Of a stretch of DNA of 28,093 nucleotides, positions 1-7,829 are shown one piece after another. Position numbers and translations under genes: made by a program. Under the pieces are notes generated by a model. That model had not been told where the DNA came from. It did not search any database and saw only the letters and a program-made list of their open reading frames with translations. Positions within the stretch are counted from its first letter, which is position 1. Each line of letters opens with the position of its first letter. Source of the stretch: CAYGUI01 sp964353115 (GTDB lineage: Bacteria > Pseudomonadota > Gammaproteobacteria > JAGOUU01); NCBI GenBank assembly GCA_964353115.1, contig CAYGUI010000014.1:1-28093 (forward strand). The letters run 5' to 3'.

Positions 1-267
1 TTCTAAAGTTTTTTTAAAAATTTTTTTACAAATATACATCACGGTATAATAAAAAAACCCTACAAATTTACGTGAGAGATATCTCACTACAAACATCGAA
101 AAGGTATTACGAAAAAACACCTAATAAACTCGCTATATTTTCAGCCATAGTCTGTATGCTATTTCCTAACAGCTTGATTTCAAAGAATTTTCACTTATAA
201 GAAAGATTAATTAGCTTTTTTGTTAATTATCTACCATACTTACTATATAAGAATAAATGTATTAGTT

Positions 268-2637
268 ATGTCTAAAAAACGTAGTAATAACAAAAACAAA
301 GTGATAACAGAGCAACTGTATATCATACCTCTTTTTGAAGAGCCTTTTTTACCAACACAAACAGAGGCGATCATTGTTGACGCTGAAGTATGGAATTCTA
401 CTGTAAATAAAATAAACAATCATCCTGATTATTTAGGTGGATTTGTTTACTGCACTCCTGAAGATATAGAGAATATAACTACCGCTGATTTTAAAAAAAT
501 CGGTACTATATTTAAAATGCATAACCCAGTAAAAGAAAAAAACGATGTAAAATTTATTGCTGAGGGATTAAAAAAATTCAAAATAAAGAAATGGCTTAGT
601 AAAAAACCACCATATAAAGTTGAAATTTCATACCCTGCTGAAAAAGAGCATAAAAATATAGTTGAAATTAAAGCTTATACCTCTTCTATTGTTGAAAAAA
701 TACATAATTTATTACCTCTTAAGGCTGAATATAAAAAAGAAATACATATGTTCCTAAATCGTTATGCAAATAGTAACCCATCTGATTTAGGGTATTTTGC
801 CTTAACAATAGCAACAAATAACGCTGATCAACTACAGCAAGTATTAGAAATCAATGATCTGAAAAAACGTTTGAAGACTATTCTCGACATAATAAGTGAA
901 CAGTTAAAAATAAAAGATCTTAAAGAGCGCATATCCCTTCAGGTAGAAGAAAAAATATCTAAAAAACAGCATGAATTTTTCTTAAGAGAGCAATTAAAAG
1001 AAATTCAGCAAGAACTAGATATAGAAAATGAGCATAAAATGCCCTCTGAAGAAGAAATTTACCGTGAAAAATTAAATCATCTAGAAATTATTGAAAAATA
1101 TAAGAAAAAGATAGACAACGAAATCAATAAATTTTCATCTTTAGAAAAATCATCCCCTGAATATATAGTTGCAAGAAACTACCTTGATATTCTAACAACT
1201 TTACCTTGGGGTAAATATTCTAAAGACAAAGTGAGCGTGACAGCCGCGCGTAAAACTTTAAATAATGAACACGAAGCTCTCGATGATGTAAAAGACCGCA
1301 TTATTGAATTTATTGCAACAGGTGCATTAAAAGGTGATATTTCTGGATCCATAATATTATTAGTCGGACCTCCAGGTGTTGGTAAAACATCAATAGGCAA
1401 ATCTATTGCTAGTGCTGTTGGGCGTCATTTTTATCGTTTATCAGTTGGCGGTATGCGTGATGAAGCAGAAATTAAAGGACATCGACGCACATATATTGGT
1501 GCAATGCCGGGAAAAATTATTAAGGCTTTAATTAATTCTGAATATTCAAATCCTGTAATCATGATTGATGAGATCGATAAAATTGGTAGCTCTTATCAAG
1601 GTGATCCAGCTTCAGCACTTTTAGAAGTTCTTGATCCTGAGCAAAATAATCAATTTTTAGATTACTACTTAGATATGCGTTACGATTTATCTAAAGTTTT
1701 ATTTATTTGTACTGCAAACCAGTTAGATACTATACCGCAAGCTTTGCTTGATCGAATGGAAGCAATTCATCTACCAGGGTATATTTTAGAGGAAAAAGTT
1801 AGCATCACTAAAAAGCACTTATGGCCAAAACTATTAAAAAGATCTGGTGTGAAAAGTTCAAAAATAAAACTATCAAATGCCGCACTCAAATATGTTATCG
1901 ATGGCTATGCACGAGAAGCTGGTGTACGAGGACTTGAGCAAATGCTAGCTCGAATAATTAGAAAAGCGGCAGTTAAAATAGTAAAAAATAAAAAAAATAA
2001 TATTGTTATAAAGGTTACGCAGAAAGATGTTGACTCATATCTTGGCATGCCGACATTTTATCGTGAAGAGCCATTCTTAGATATTGGGGTAATGATTGGT
2101 CTTGCCTGGACAATATATGGTGGCGAGACTATTAATATTGAAACTTCAGTTGTACATTCACAGCAGCGCGGGATTAAAGTAACTGGTAACCTGGGTGACG
2201 TAATGAAAGAGTCTGCTGAGATCGCTTTTAGTTATATTTCTGCTAATTTGAAAAAATATAAAGCTCAAGAAGATTTTTTTGATAACGCTTTTGTACATAT
2301 GCACATACCAGAAGGCGCAACACCAAAAGATGGACCTTCTGCTGGTATAACCATGGCTGCATCATTATTATCTTTGGCATATGGTAAAAAACTAGATCGT
2401 AAAGTTGCCATGACTGGAGAGTTAACCTTAACTGGTCAAATTTTAGCAGTTGGTGGTATTCGCGAAAAAGTCATTGCGGCAAAAAGAATCGGTATAAATG
2501 AAATTATTTTGCCACATGACGTTGAGGCAGACTATAAAGAGCTACCAAAATATATTAAAAAGGGGCTTAAAGTTCATTTTGCTGATCATTTTGAGGACGT
2601 AGCTAACATTTTGTTCCCGGAAATATTTCGTTTATAA
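268..2637 (+). CDS. lon: ATP-dependent Lon protease (second, AsrA-like type)
   Basis: A 789-residue AAA+ serine protease that unfolds and degrades damaged or regulatory cytosolic proteins. Visible parts are a divergent N-terminal substrate-binding domain (about 15-210), a coiled-coil linker (about 230-300), Walker A GPPGVGKT (367-374), Walker B VIMIDEID (from 430) and a C-terminal protease domain. The catalytic dyad is Ser691 (in PKDGPSAG) and Lys734, 43 residues apart as in E. coli Lon. The stretches GSIILLVGPPGVGKTSIGKS and KKHLWPK resemble, from memory, the second Lon of Pseudomonas and Legionella-type bacteria more than E. coli Lon, so a housekeeping Lon may lie elsewhere. I chose ATG 268. 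An in-frame TTG at 220 would add 16 unlikely residues. No strong Shine-Dalgarno is visible. A TATAAT at 45-50 has no well-spaced -35. Nothing else is evident in 1-267. Confidence 0.95.
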   Translation: MSKKRSNNKNKVITEQLYIIPLFEEPFLPTQTEAIIVDAEVWNSTVNKINNHPDYLGGFVYCTPEDIENITTADFKKIGTIFKMHNPVKEKNDVKFIAEGLKKFKIKKWLSKKPPYKVEISYPAEKEHKNIVEIKAYTSSIVEKIHNLLPLKAEYKKEIHMFLNRYANSNPSDLGYFALTIATNNADQLQQVLEINDLKKRLKTILDIISEQLKIKDLKERISLQVEEKISKKQHEFFLREQLKEIQQELDIENEHKMPSEEEIYREKLNHLEIIEKYKKKIDNEINKFSSLEKSSPEYIVARNYLDILTTLPWGKYSKDKVSVTAARKTLNNEHEALDDVKDRIIEFIATGALKGDISGSIILLVGPPGVGKTSIGKSIASAVGRHFYRLSVGGMRDEAEIKGHRRTYIGAMPGKIIKALINSEYSNPVIMIDEIDKIGSSYQGDPASALLEVLDPEQNNQFLDYYLDMRYDLSKVLFICTANQLDTIPQALLDRMEAIHLPGYILEEKVSITKKHLWPKLLKRSGVKSSKIKLSNAALKYVIDGYAREAGVRGLEQMLARIIRKAAVKIVKNKKNNIVIKVTQKDVDSYLGMPTFYREEPFLDIGVMIGLAWTIYGGETINIETSVVHSQQRGIKVTGNLGDVMKESAEIAFSYISANLKKYKAQEDFFDNAFVHMHIPEGATPKDGPSAGITMAASLLSLAYGKKLDRKVAMTGELTLTGQILAVGGIREKVIAAKRIGINEIILPHDVEADYKELPKYIKKGLKVHFADHFEDVANILFPEIFRL

Positions 2638-2649
2638 TATTTTTGCTGG

Positions 2650-2700
2650 ATTCCCGCCTTCGCGGGAATGACGTACGTATGCGGGAATGACGGACGTACG
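2650..2700. repeat. dRS3-like hairpin with duplicated right flank
   Basis: The 20-bp palindrome ATTCCCGCCTTCGCGGGAAT (2650-2669) has an 8-bp stem and a CTTC loop. It is followed by two related units starting GCGGGAATGACG (2662-2680 and 2681-2700). The identical 20 bp recurs at 21144-21163, and a variant lies at 7733-7752. It lies between lon and the aminopeptidase gene and could also terminate or stabilise lon mRNA, though no long T-run follows. Confidence 0.8.
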
Positions 2701-2758
2701 TAAAATTACGGTCATACGCATAATTAAGAAAATAAAACACCATAAAGCAGGAACAATA

Positions 2759-4255
2759 ATGTCGGCAAACAATATAAAATTCACTTACCCCGAATTTGTT
2801 ATTAATCAAGAAAATAGCGTTTTTTTAGAAAAAAATGCGCATAATTTTGAACATATTTTAATTTTATTAGATAAAAATAATCCAAACTTTACCCCTCTTC
2901 CATATCAAGAATTAATAACATCTTATGCGGCTAAAAAAGAAAATAAAGATTTTGCTATTAATGCTCCAAATAGCACAGCTAGTTTATTAATTGTAAAATT
3001 TATTGATAAAAATCAAAGTAAATTTACCCAATTAACCGAGCTTCGTAAATTTATTGCACCATATTTTTCGAGCTTACCTGATTATCTAGCAATTATTGCC
3101 CAAGACTATTCTGAATTAGCTATTAGCATTTTAGCTAATTTATATGGCGTTGAAGCTAATTTTAAGAAAGATCAAAAGAAATTAGCGGATAAAATTACTA
3201 TAAATTTACATACTGAAATTCAAAAAGATTTTGATTTTAAACGCATTATCGCTGAGGCACGCGGTACTAGTTTAGTACGTTATTTAGCAACGCAACCTCA
3301 TAACTTTTTAACTCCAGAAATTTACTATAATTTTTTACATTCTTTTGCCAAAGAACACGGTTTTAAATTTGAATTTTATAGCCGCAAAAATTTGCAAAAT
3401 TTAGGTGCTGGAGCGTTTTTAGCTGTTGCTGGCGGTGAAGGCAATGACTATGCCGGAATCGCTCACCTAAAATATATAGGCGCAAAAAAATCTAATGAAA
3501 AAATATCTTTAGTTGGTAAAGGAATTTGTTTTGATACTGGCGGACATAATCTAAAAACTCCAGCTAAATACATGTCGACAATGAAACATGATATGACTGG
3601 TAGCGCGGTAGCTATTGCTACTATGATGGCTTTAAAAGAAGTTGAAGCTGAAGTTAATGTCGATTGCTGGCTTGGAATTGCTCAAAACGATATAGGCTTT
3701 GATACTTACCGCCCTGGAGATGTCGTTACTGCTGCTAATGGTACAACCATAGAAGTTATTAACACTGATGCTGAAGGTCGCATGATCTTAGCCGATACCT
3801 TACATCTTGCGAGCAAAGAGAATCCTAATTTAATAATAGACTATGCTACTTTAACCGGTGCTTGTGCTTATGCGCTAGATTCTTTGTATAGTGGCGTTAT
3901 TACTAATAAAGAAGAATGGTTTACTAAATTAATAAACATTGGTGAACACAGTGCTGAGCGCGTCTGGCCTTTTTCTTATAGTACGGACTATGACGATGCT
4001 CTTAAAAGCGATATCGCTGATATTAAGCAATGCACAGAGGTTGGTTATGCTGATCATATTCGCGCTGCACGCTTTTTAGGAAAATTTATTGAAGATAAAA
4101 ATACTCCGTGGGTACATATTGACTTATCTTCTCATGAAAATAAAGGCGGTCTTGGAGCGGTAAACAGCGAAATTACTGGCTTTGGCGTGGCTTTTAGCTT
4201 AGCTGCTATTTTAGACTATAACTTACATACTGAATATGACACAAATACAGATTAG
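2759..4255 (+). CDS. M17-family leucyl aminopeptidase
   Basis: A 498-residue cytosolic metalloaminopeptidase that removes N-terminal residues from peptides. The C-terminal catalytic domain carries the family signature NTDAEGRM (335-342). Upstream is the metal-binding block GKGICFDTGG, with Lys254 and Asp259 as likely di-metal ligands, and then KHDMTGSA. The N-terminal third is weakly conserved, as is usual for M17. The block DTGGHNLKTPAKYMSTMKHD differs from the PepA form (DSGGISLKP...MKFDM), so I call the family but not pepA itself. The start at ATG 2759 is supported by an AGGA Shine-Dalgarno at 2749-2752. A longer reading frame beginning at 2687 runs through repeat DNA and is not credible. 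It overlaps pyrC by 20 bp, so the two are probably co-transcribed. It may act downstream of Lon in peptide recycling (inference). Confidence 0.93.
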   Translation: MSANNIKFTYPEFVINQENSVFLEKNAHNFEHILILLDKNNPNFTPLPYQELITSYAAKKENKDFAINAPNSTASLLIVKFIDKNQSKFTQLTELRKFIAPYFSSLPDYLAIIAQDYSELAISILANLYGVEANFKKDQKKLADKITINLHTEIQKDFDFKRIIAEARGTSLVRYLATQPHNFLTPEIYYNFLHSFAKEHGFKFEFYSRKNLQNLGAGAFLAVAGGEGNDYAGIAHLKYIGAKKSNEKISLVGKGICFDTGGHNLKTPAKYMSTMKHDMTGSAVAIATMMALKEVEAEVNVDCWLGIAQNDIGFDTYRPGDVVTAANGTTIEVINTDAEGRMILADTLHLASKENPNLIIDYATLTGACAYALDSLYSGVITNKEEWFTKLINIGEHSAERVWPFSYSTDYDDALKSDIADIKQCTEVGYADHIRAARFLGKFIEDKNTPWVHIDLSSHENKGGLGAVNSEITGFGVAFSLAAILDYNLHTEYDTNTD

Positions 4256-5273
4256 AACTCCTGACGATTTTCATTGCCATCTTCGTGATGGCAATATGCT
4301 AAATATTACCGTGCCGCATATTGCGCATAATTTTGCGCGCGCTATAGTAATGCCGAACTTAATTGATCCTGTAACAACGGTAAAACAAGCGGAAGAATAT
4401 TTGGCTCGTATAAAACAACATGTGCCAGCAAGTCATAATAATTTTAAGCCATTAATGACTTTATATTTAACAGAAAACACTACTATTGAAGAAGTTGAAA
4501 AAGCAGTAAAACACCCTGATATCTTTGCTTTTAAATTATATCCCGCTGGTGCAACTACCAATTCACAATCGGGCATATCATCGTTTAAAAATTTAAGTAA
4601 AATTTTTGCTAAATTAGAAGAGCTGCAATTTCCATTGCTTATTCATGGTGAAGCTATTGATCCATTGATTGATATTTTTGACCGCGAAAGAGTTTTTATT
4701 GAAACAAGCTTGTTAAATATAATAAATAATTACCCCAAATTAAAAATAGTCCTTGAGCATATTAGTACTGCTTATGGCGTAGATTTTATTTTTAAAGCAC
4801 CTGCTAATATTACAGCAACTATTACGCCTCATCATTTATGGTATGATCGCAATGATTTATTATTAGGTGGAATTAAACCACATAAGTATTGCTTGCCGAT
4901 TTTAAAGCGTCGTGAAGATAAGATAGCTTTAATTGCTGCAGCGGTTAGTGGCAGTCCTAAATTTTTCGCCGGCACTGATAGCGCACCGCATAATATAAAA
5001 ACTAAAGAAAACGCTTGTGGCTGCGCTGGAATTTATCATGGACCATATGGGCTAGAATTTTATGCACAAATCTTTGCGAAAGAAAACAAGCTTGACAAAC
5101 TTGAAAACTTTGTTAGTAAATTTGGTGCTGAATTTTACGGCTTGCCATTAAATTCAGGAACAATAACACTAGAAAAACAGCCACAAAAAATCGCAACTGT
5201 TTTTGAATATGGCGAAGACAAAATTTCCCCTATGGAGTCCGGGCACCAGGTCGAGTGGGCTCGCGTGATGTAG
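4236..5273 (+). CDS. pyrC: Dihydroorotase
   Basis: A 345-residue zinc amidohydrolase of the E. coli PyrC type (348 aa), catalysing cyclisation of carbamoyl-aspartate to dihydroorotate in pyrimidine synthesis. The active-site set is complete: His13 and His15 (DFHCHLRDG), the carboxylated Lys100 (FKLYPAGAT), His137 (LLIHGE), His175 (LEHIST) and Asp248 (AGTDSAPH). The start codon lies inside the end of the aminopeptidase gene, a 20-bp overlap that suggests translational coupling. The last residues (GHQVEWARVM) overlap the convergent small membrane-protein gene by 44 bp. The ending is close in position to that of other PyrC proteins, so it does not look truncated. Confidence 0.96.
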   Translation: MTQIQIRTPDDFHCHLRDGNMLNITVPHIAHNFARAIVMPNLIDPVTTVKQAEEYLARIKQHVPASHNNFKPLMTLYLTENTTIEEVEKAVKHPDIFAFKLYPAGATTNSQSGISSFKNLSKIFAKLEELQFPLLIHGEAIDPLIDIFDRERVFIETSLLNIINNYPKLKIVLEHISTAYGVDFIFKAPANITATITPHHLWYDRNDLLLGGIKPHKYCLPILKRREDKIALIAAAVSGSPKFFAGTDSAPHNIKTKENACGCAGIYHGPYGLEFYAQIFAKENKLDKLENFVSKFGAEFYGLPLNSGTITLEKQPQKIATVFEYGEDKISPMESGHQVEWARVM

Positions 5274-5682
5274 GTGGTGCTAGATTAATGGCTACATAGC
5301 CTTCTGGAGTAGATGGAGATTGGACCGGTGGAACAGAAAAAGCAGATGGAGATCTTGATACTGGATCTTCATCACCACCTTCTAAACGCCTAGTATAATC
5401 ATACAGTTCATAGAGCTCTCCTATTGCTGCACGCTCTAAACAGTCTCGAATTCCATTAACTAATAGCCAAACTCCACATGTTGTAATTCCTCCAGATAAA
5501 AATAGACATGCAATTAATGGCACTAAATATGAATTAAAATTTTCAATCTCGGCCAAAGGAATAATAAAACATCCTAAACCCAATAATGTAATAAAGGAGC
5601 CACCTAATATATCCAAATTTTGACGACAAAAATTAATTACACGCCTAAATCTAGTTGGTCTCTGTTGCTGTAGTGGCATCAT
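5230..5682 (-). CDS. Small two-helix membrane protein with Pro/Ser-rich tail, unknown
   Basis: A 150-residue protein I do not recognise. A basic N-terminus (QQQRPTRFRR) is followed by two strongly hydrophobic stretches (about 25-45 and 52-76) that look like a transmembrane hairpin. The tail of about 60 residues is polar and rich in Pro, Ser and Thr (SVPPVQSPSTPEG, PPTSREPTRP). Its start lies 32 bp inside the end of the upstream permease gene, with GGAGG at 5692-5696 as a plausible ribosome site, so it is probably translated from the same transcript. ATG 5679 is an alternative start. The 3' end overlaps pyrC by 44 bp on the opposite strand. Reality as a gene is supported by membrane topology and coupling, not by homology. 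Confidence 0.6.
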   Translation of the reverse strand: MMPLQQQRPTRFRRVINFCRQNLDILGGSFITLLGLGCFIIPLAEIENFNSYLVPLIACLFLSGGITTCGVWLLVNGIRDCLERAAIGELYELYDYTRRLEGGDEDPVSRSPSAFSVPPVQSPSTPEGYVAINLAPPTSREPTRPGARTP

Positions 5683-6928
5683 AGCCCTCTTCCTCCGATG
5701 TTAAAAACAATTCTTTCATATTAACTAGAAAATACAAAGCAGGTAGTGACGCTAAAAAAGATAAAAAATAAAATTGCCCCCACCCAATATTTACAACCAA
5801 GCTACCAGCAACTGGCCCAATAAAATTTCTTGGTACCGCGCTTAAAGCCGATAATAAGGCAAATTGCGTTGCAGTATATTTTAAATTACACAAGTCCATA
5901 ATAAAAACTATAAATGCCGCAGTACCCATCCCACTTGCAAAAAATTCAACAAACATCGTGACTCCCATAAAAGCTTTATTATGACCTAGATAAAATAACT
6001 TCATAAAAAACAAATGCGCGATAGCTTGCAAAATTCCAAAAACAAATAAAGAGCGATAAAGACCAAGCTTCCTTATAATTTCTCCCGCCAAAGTCATGCC
6101 ACAAATAGTTGCAACAAATCCTAATAATTTACTATAAGTACCAACTTCTTCTAAACTAAAATGTAATGTTTTTATTAAAAATGCTGTATTTAAACTCAAG
6201 GCTAGGGCATCACCTATTTTATACAGCAAAACAAAAAACAAAATATTATAAAAATATTTATTATTTTTTAAATTTAAAAAGGCTTTATATGCAGTCCCAT
6301 AAAAATTATTATCATCTTTATTAATAATATTTTTACTTGGCTCGTGTGCAAAAAGAACAGTGAATAAAAATAATAAAAACATGGTGCTTGCCATAAATAA
6401 AAAACTTACATGCCAACTACCAGATTTTCCAGCAAGATAAATTGCAAAACCACCAGATACTAACATTGCAATTCTATAACCAAACACACTAATGGTAGTT
6501 GCGCGTGCTTTATACAGATCATCGTGAAATAATTCTGTTCGATAAGCATCAAAAGAAATATCCTGTGTTGCTGATAGAAAAGCAATTAAAAATCCTATTA
6601 AAGACAATAAAACTTGTTGATTAATATTTTTTGGGGATAAATAAGATAATAAAAAAATTAGTGGCACCATTAAAAACTGTGTAATCAAAATCCACCCAGT
6701 TCGTTTTTTACCAAAGGGGCTGATTATATCTAAAAATGGCGCCCATAAAAATTTTGTTGAGTACGGCAAGCTTAATAAGCTTATAAAGCCAATAGTTTTT
6801 AAGCTAACATTGTAAGTCGCAAAATATGCCTGTAAAGTTGTACTAATTATAGCCAAGGGGAATCCGGAGGAAAATCCTAATACCGCTATAACAAAAAGTT
6901 TATTTAAATTACCTAAATTTTTTCGCAT
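5651..6928 (-). CDS. ampG: AmpG-like muropeptide MFS transporter
   Basis: A 425-residue inner-membrane permease of the major facilitator superfamily with about 12 hydrophobic segments. The N-terminal block GFSSGFPLAIISTTLQAY, then SLPYSTKFLWAPFLD and GWILITQFLM, are hallmarks of AmpG. That protein imports anhydro-muropeptides released during cell-wall turnover for recycling, and in some bacteria signals beta-lactamase induction. It is shorter than E. coli AmpG (491 aa), close to the short form seen in many host-associated bacteria. The start is ATG 6928, in an AT-rich gap divergent from the Mip-like gene. The C-terminal tail (SEEEGYDATTATETN) is acidic and overlaps the next gene by 32 bp. No other wall-recycling gene is in the window. 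Confidence 0.88.
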   Translation of the reverse strand: MRKNLGNLNKLFVIAVLGFSSGFPLAIISTTLQAYFATYNVSLKTIGFISLLSLPYSTKFLWAPFLDIISPFGKKRTGWILITQFLMVPLIFLLSYLSPKNINQQVLLSLIGFLIAFLSATQDISFDAYRTELFHDDLYKARATTISVFGYRIAMLVSGGFAIYLAGKSGSWHVSFLFMASTMFLLFLFTVLFAHEPSKNIINKDDNNFYGTAYKAFLNLKNNKYFYNILFFVLLYKIGDALALSLNTAFLIKTLHFSLEEVGTYSKLLGFVATICGMTLAGEIIRKLGLYRSLFVFGILQAIAHLFFMKLFYLGHNKAFMGVTMFVEFFASGMGTAAFIVFIMDLCNLKYTATQFALLSALSAVPRNFIGPVAGSLVVNIGWGQFYFLSFLASLPALYFLVNMKELFLTSEEEGYDATTATETN

Positions 6929-7003
6929 AATGGTGTATATTTTTTTATATATTTCTTTATGATATTATATAAAACTTCATTATTAAACTAGGAGCAAAAA
7001 TAA

Positions 7004-7720
7004 ATGAAACTTAAAGCTTTTTTAGCCACTACAATTACAGGACTTAGTATTGTTGGCACGAGCAGTTTAATCGCTGCAGATTTGAAAACTGATGCACAGA
7101 AGCAAAGTTATTCTATTGGTTATATGCAAGGCGCTCAAATTAAATCATTACGTGATGAGTTAAAAGTTGATTTAGATCCTGCTTTAATACAGCAAGGTAT
7201 GCAAGATGCCTTAAAAGGATCTGCTCATGGTATAAAAGACGAAGAAATGAAAGCTTCTCTTGATAGTCTTCGTAAAGAAATCATGGAAAAAGAACGTACA
7301 AAAATGGAAGCAATGTTCAAACAGAATAAAGAACAAAGCGACTTATTTATGAAAGAAAACGCTGCAAAACCAGGAGTAAAAACTTTAGCTAGTGGATTAC
7401 AGTATAAAGTAGTTAAAGCATCAAGCAGCAATGCAGCATCACCAACAATGAATGATACAGTAACTGTAAAATACAAAGGTATGTTGATAAATGGTGAAAG
7501 CTTCGATTCAAGTGGTGAAACTCCAGCAACTTTAGCTGTTAATGGCGTAATTAAAGGCTGGCAAGAAGCTTTAATGAAAATGAAACCTGGCGATCATTGG
7601 GAAATTTTTGTTCCTGCTGACCTTGCTTATGGCGAACGTGGAGCACCTCCTAAGATCATGCCAAACAGTGCTCTTATATTTGATTTAGAGCTTGTTAAAG
7701 TTGATCATAAGAAAAAGTAA
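7004..7720 (+). CDS. Mip/FkpA-like FKBP-type peptidyl-prolyl cis-trans isomerase
   Basis: A 238-residue exported foldase. Residues 1-25 form a signal peptide (basic start MKLK, hydrophobic core, cleavage likely after IAA). Residues about 28-125 form the helical dimerisation region of Mip/FkpA proteins (QKQSYSIGYMQGAQIKS, followed by a long Lys/Glu-rich helix). Residues about 127-235 form the FKBP domain, including the conserved core VIKGWQEALMKMKPGD and the loop AYGERGAPP. In Legionella the homologue Mip is surface-exposed and promotes infection. Here that role is inferred from family only. The start ATG 7004 has a good AGGAG site at 6990-6994. A TATTAT at 6963-6968 is a possible -10. It is a single-gene unit followed by a hairpin repeat. 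Confidence 0.94.
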   Translation: MKLKAFLATTITGLSIVGTSSLIAADLKTDAQKQSYSIGYMQGAQIKSLRDELKVDLDPALIQQGMQDALKGSAHGIKDEEMKASLDSLRKEIMEKERTKMEAMFKQNKEQSDLFMKENAAKPGVKTLASGLQYKVVKASSSNAASPTMNDTVTVKYKGMLINGESFDSSGETPATLAVNGVIKGWQEALMKMKPGDHWEIFVPADLAYGERGAPPKIMPNSALIFDLELVKVDHKKK

Positions 7721-7732
7721 ATTTTTATCTGG

Positions 7733-7824
7733 ATCCCCGCCTGCGCGGGGATGACGGACTTGCAGGGATGACGGACTTGCAGGGATGACGGACTTGTAGG
7801 GATGACGGACTTGTAGGGATGACG
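7733..7824. repeat. Hairpin followed by four 17-bp tandem repeats
   Basis: The palindrome ATCCCCGC-CTGC-GCGGGGAT (7733-7752, 8-bp stem) is a variant of the 20-bp hairpin at 2650 and 21144. Its right arm starts an array of the 17-mer GGGATGACGGACTTGCA: 7748-7764 and 7765-7781 are identical, 7782-7798 and 7799-7815 end in TA instead of CA, and a fifth partial unit is at 7816-7824. There are no spacers, so this is not CRISPR. It fills the gap between the convergent Mip-like and serine dehydratase genes. Confidence 0.9.
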
Positions 7825-7829
7825 AAGTT

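Noticed and set aside
21..50. Sigma70 promoter of lon
   Set aside because: TTTACA and TATAAT are only 14 bp apart, and the box is over 200 bp from the start codon; too weak to annotate.
1179..1400. Antisense reading frames inside lon, fadD, clpA, ruvA and other genes
   Set aside because: They mirror conserved coding frames, lack ribosome sites and have no recognisable features.
2687..2758. 24-residue N-terminal extension of the aminopeptidase
   Set aside because: It is translated from hairpin repeat DNA, and ATG 2759 has its own Shine-Dalgarno.
7748..7824. CRISPR array
   Set aside because: The 17-bp units are directly contiguous with no spacers, and no cas genes are near.
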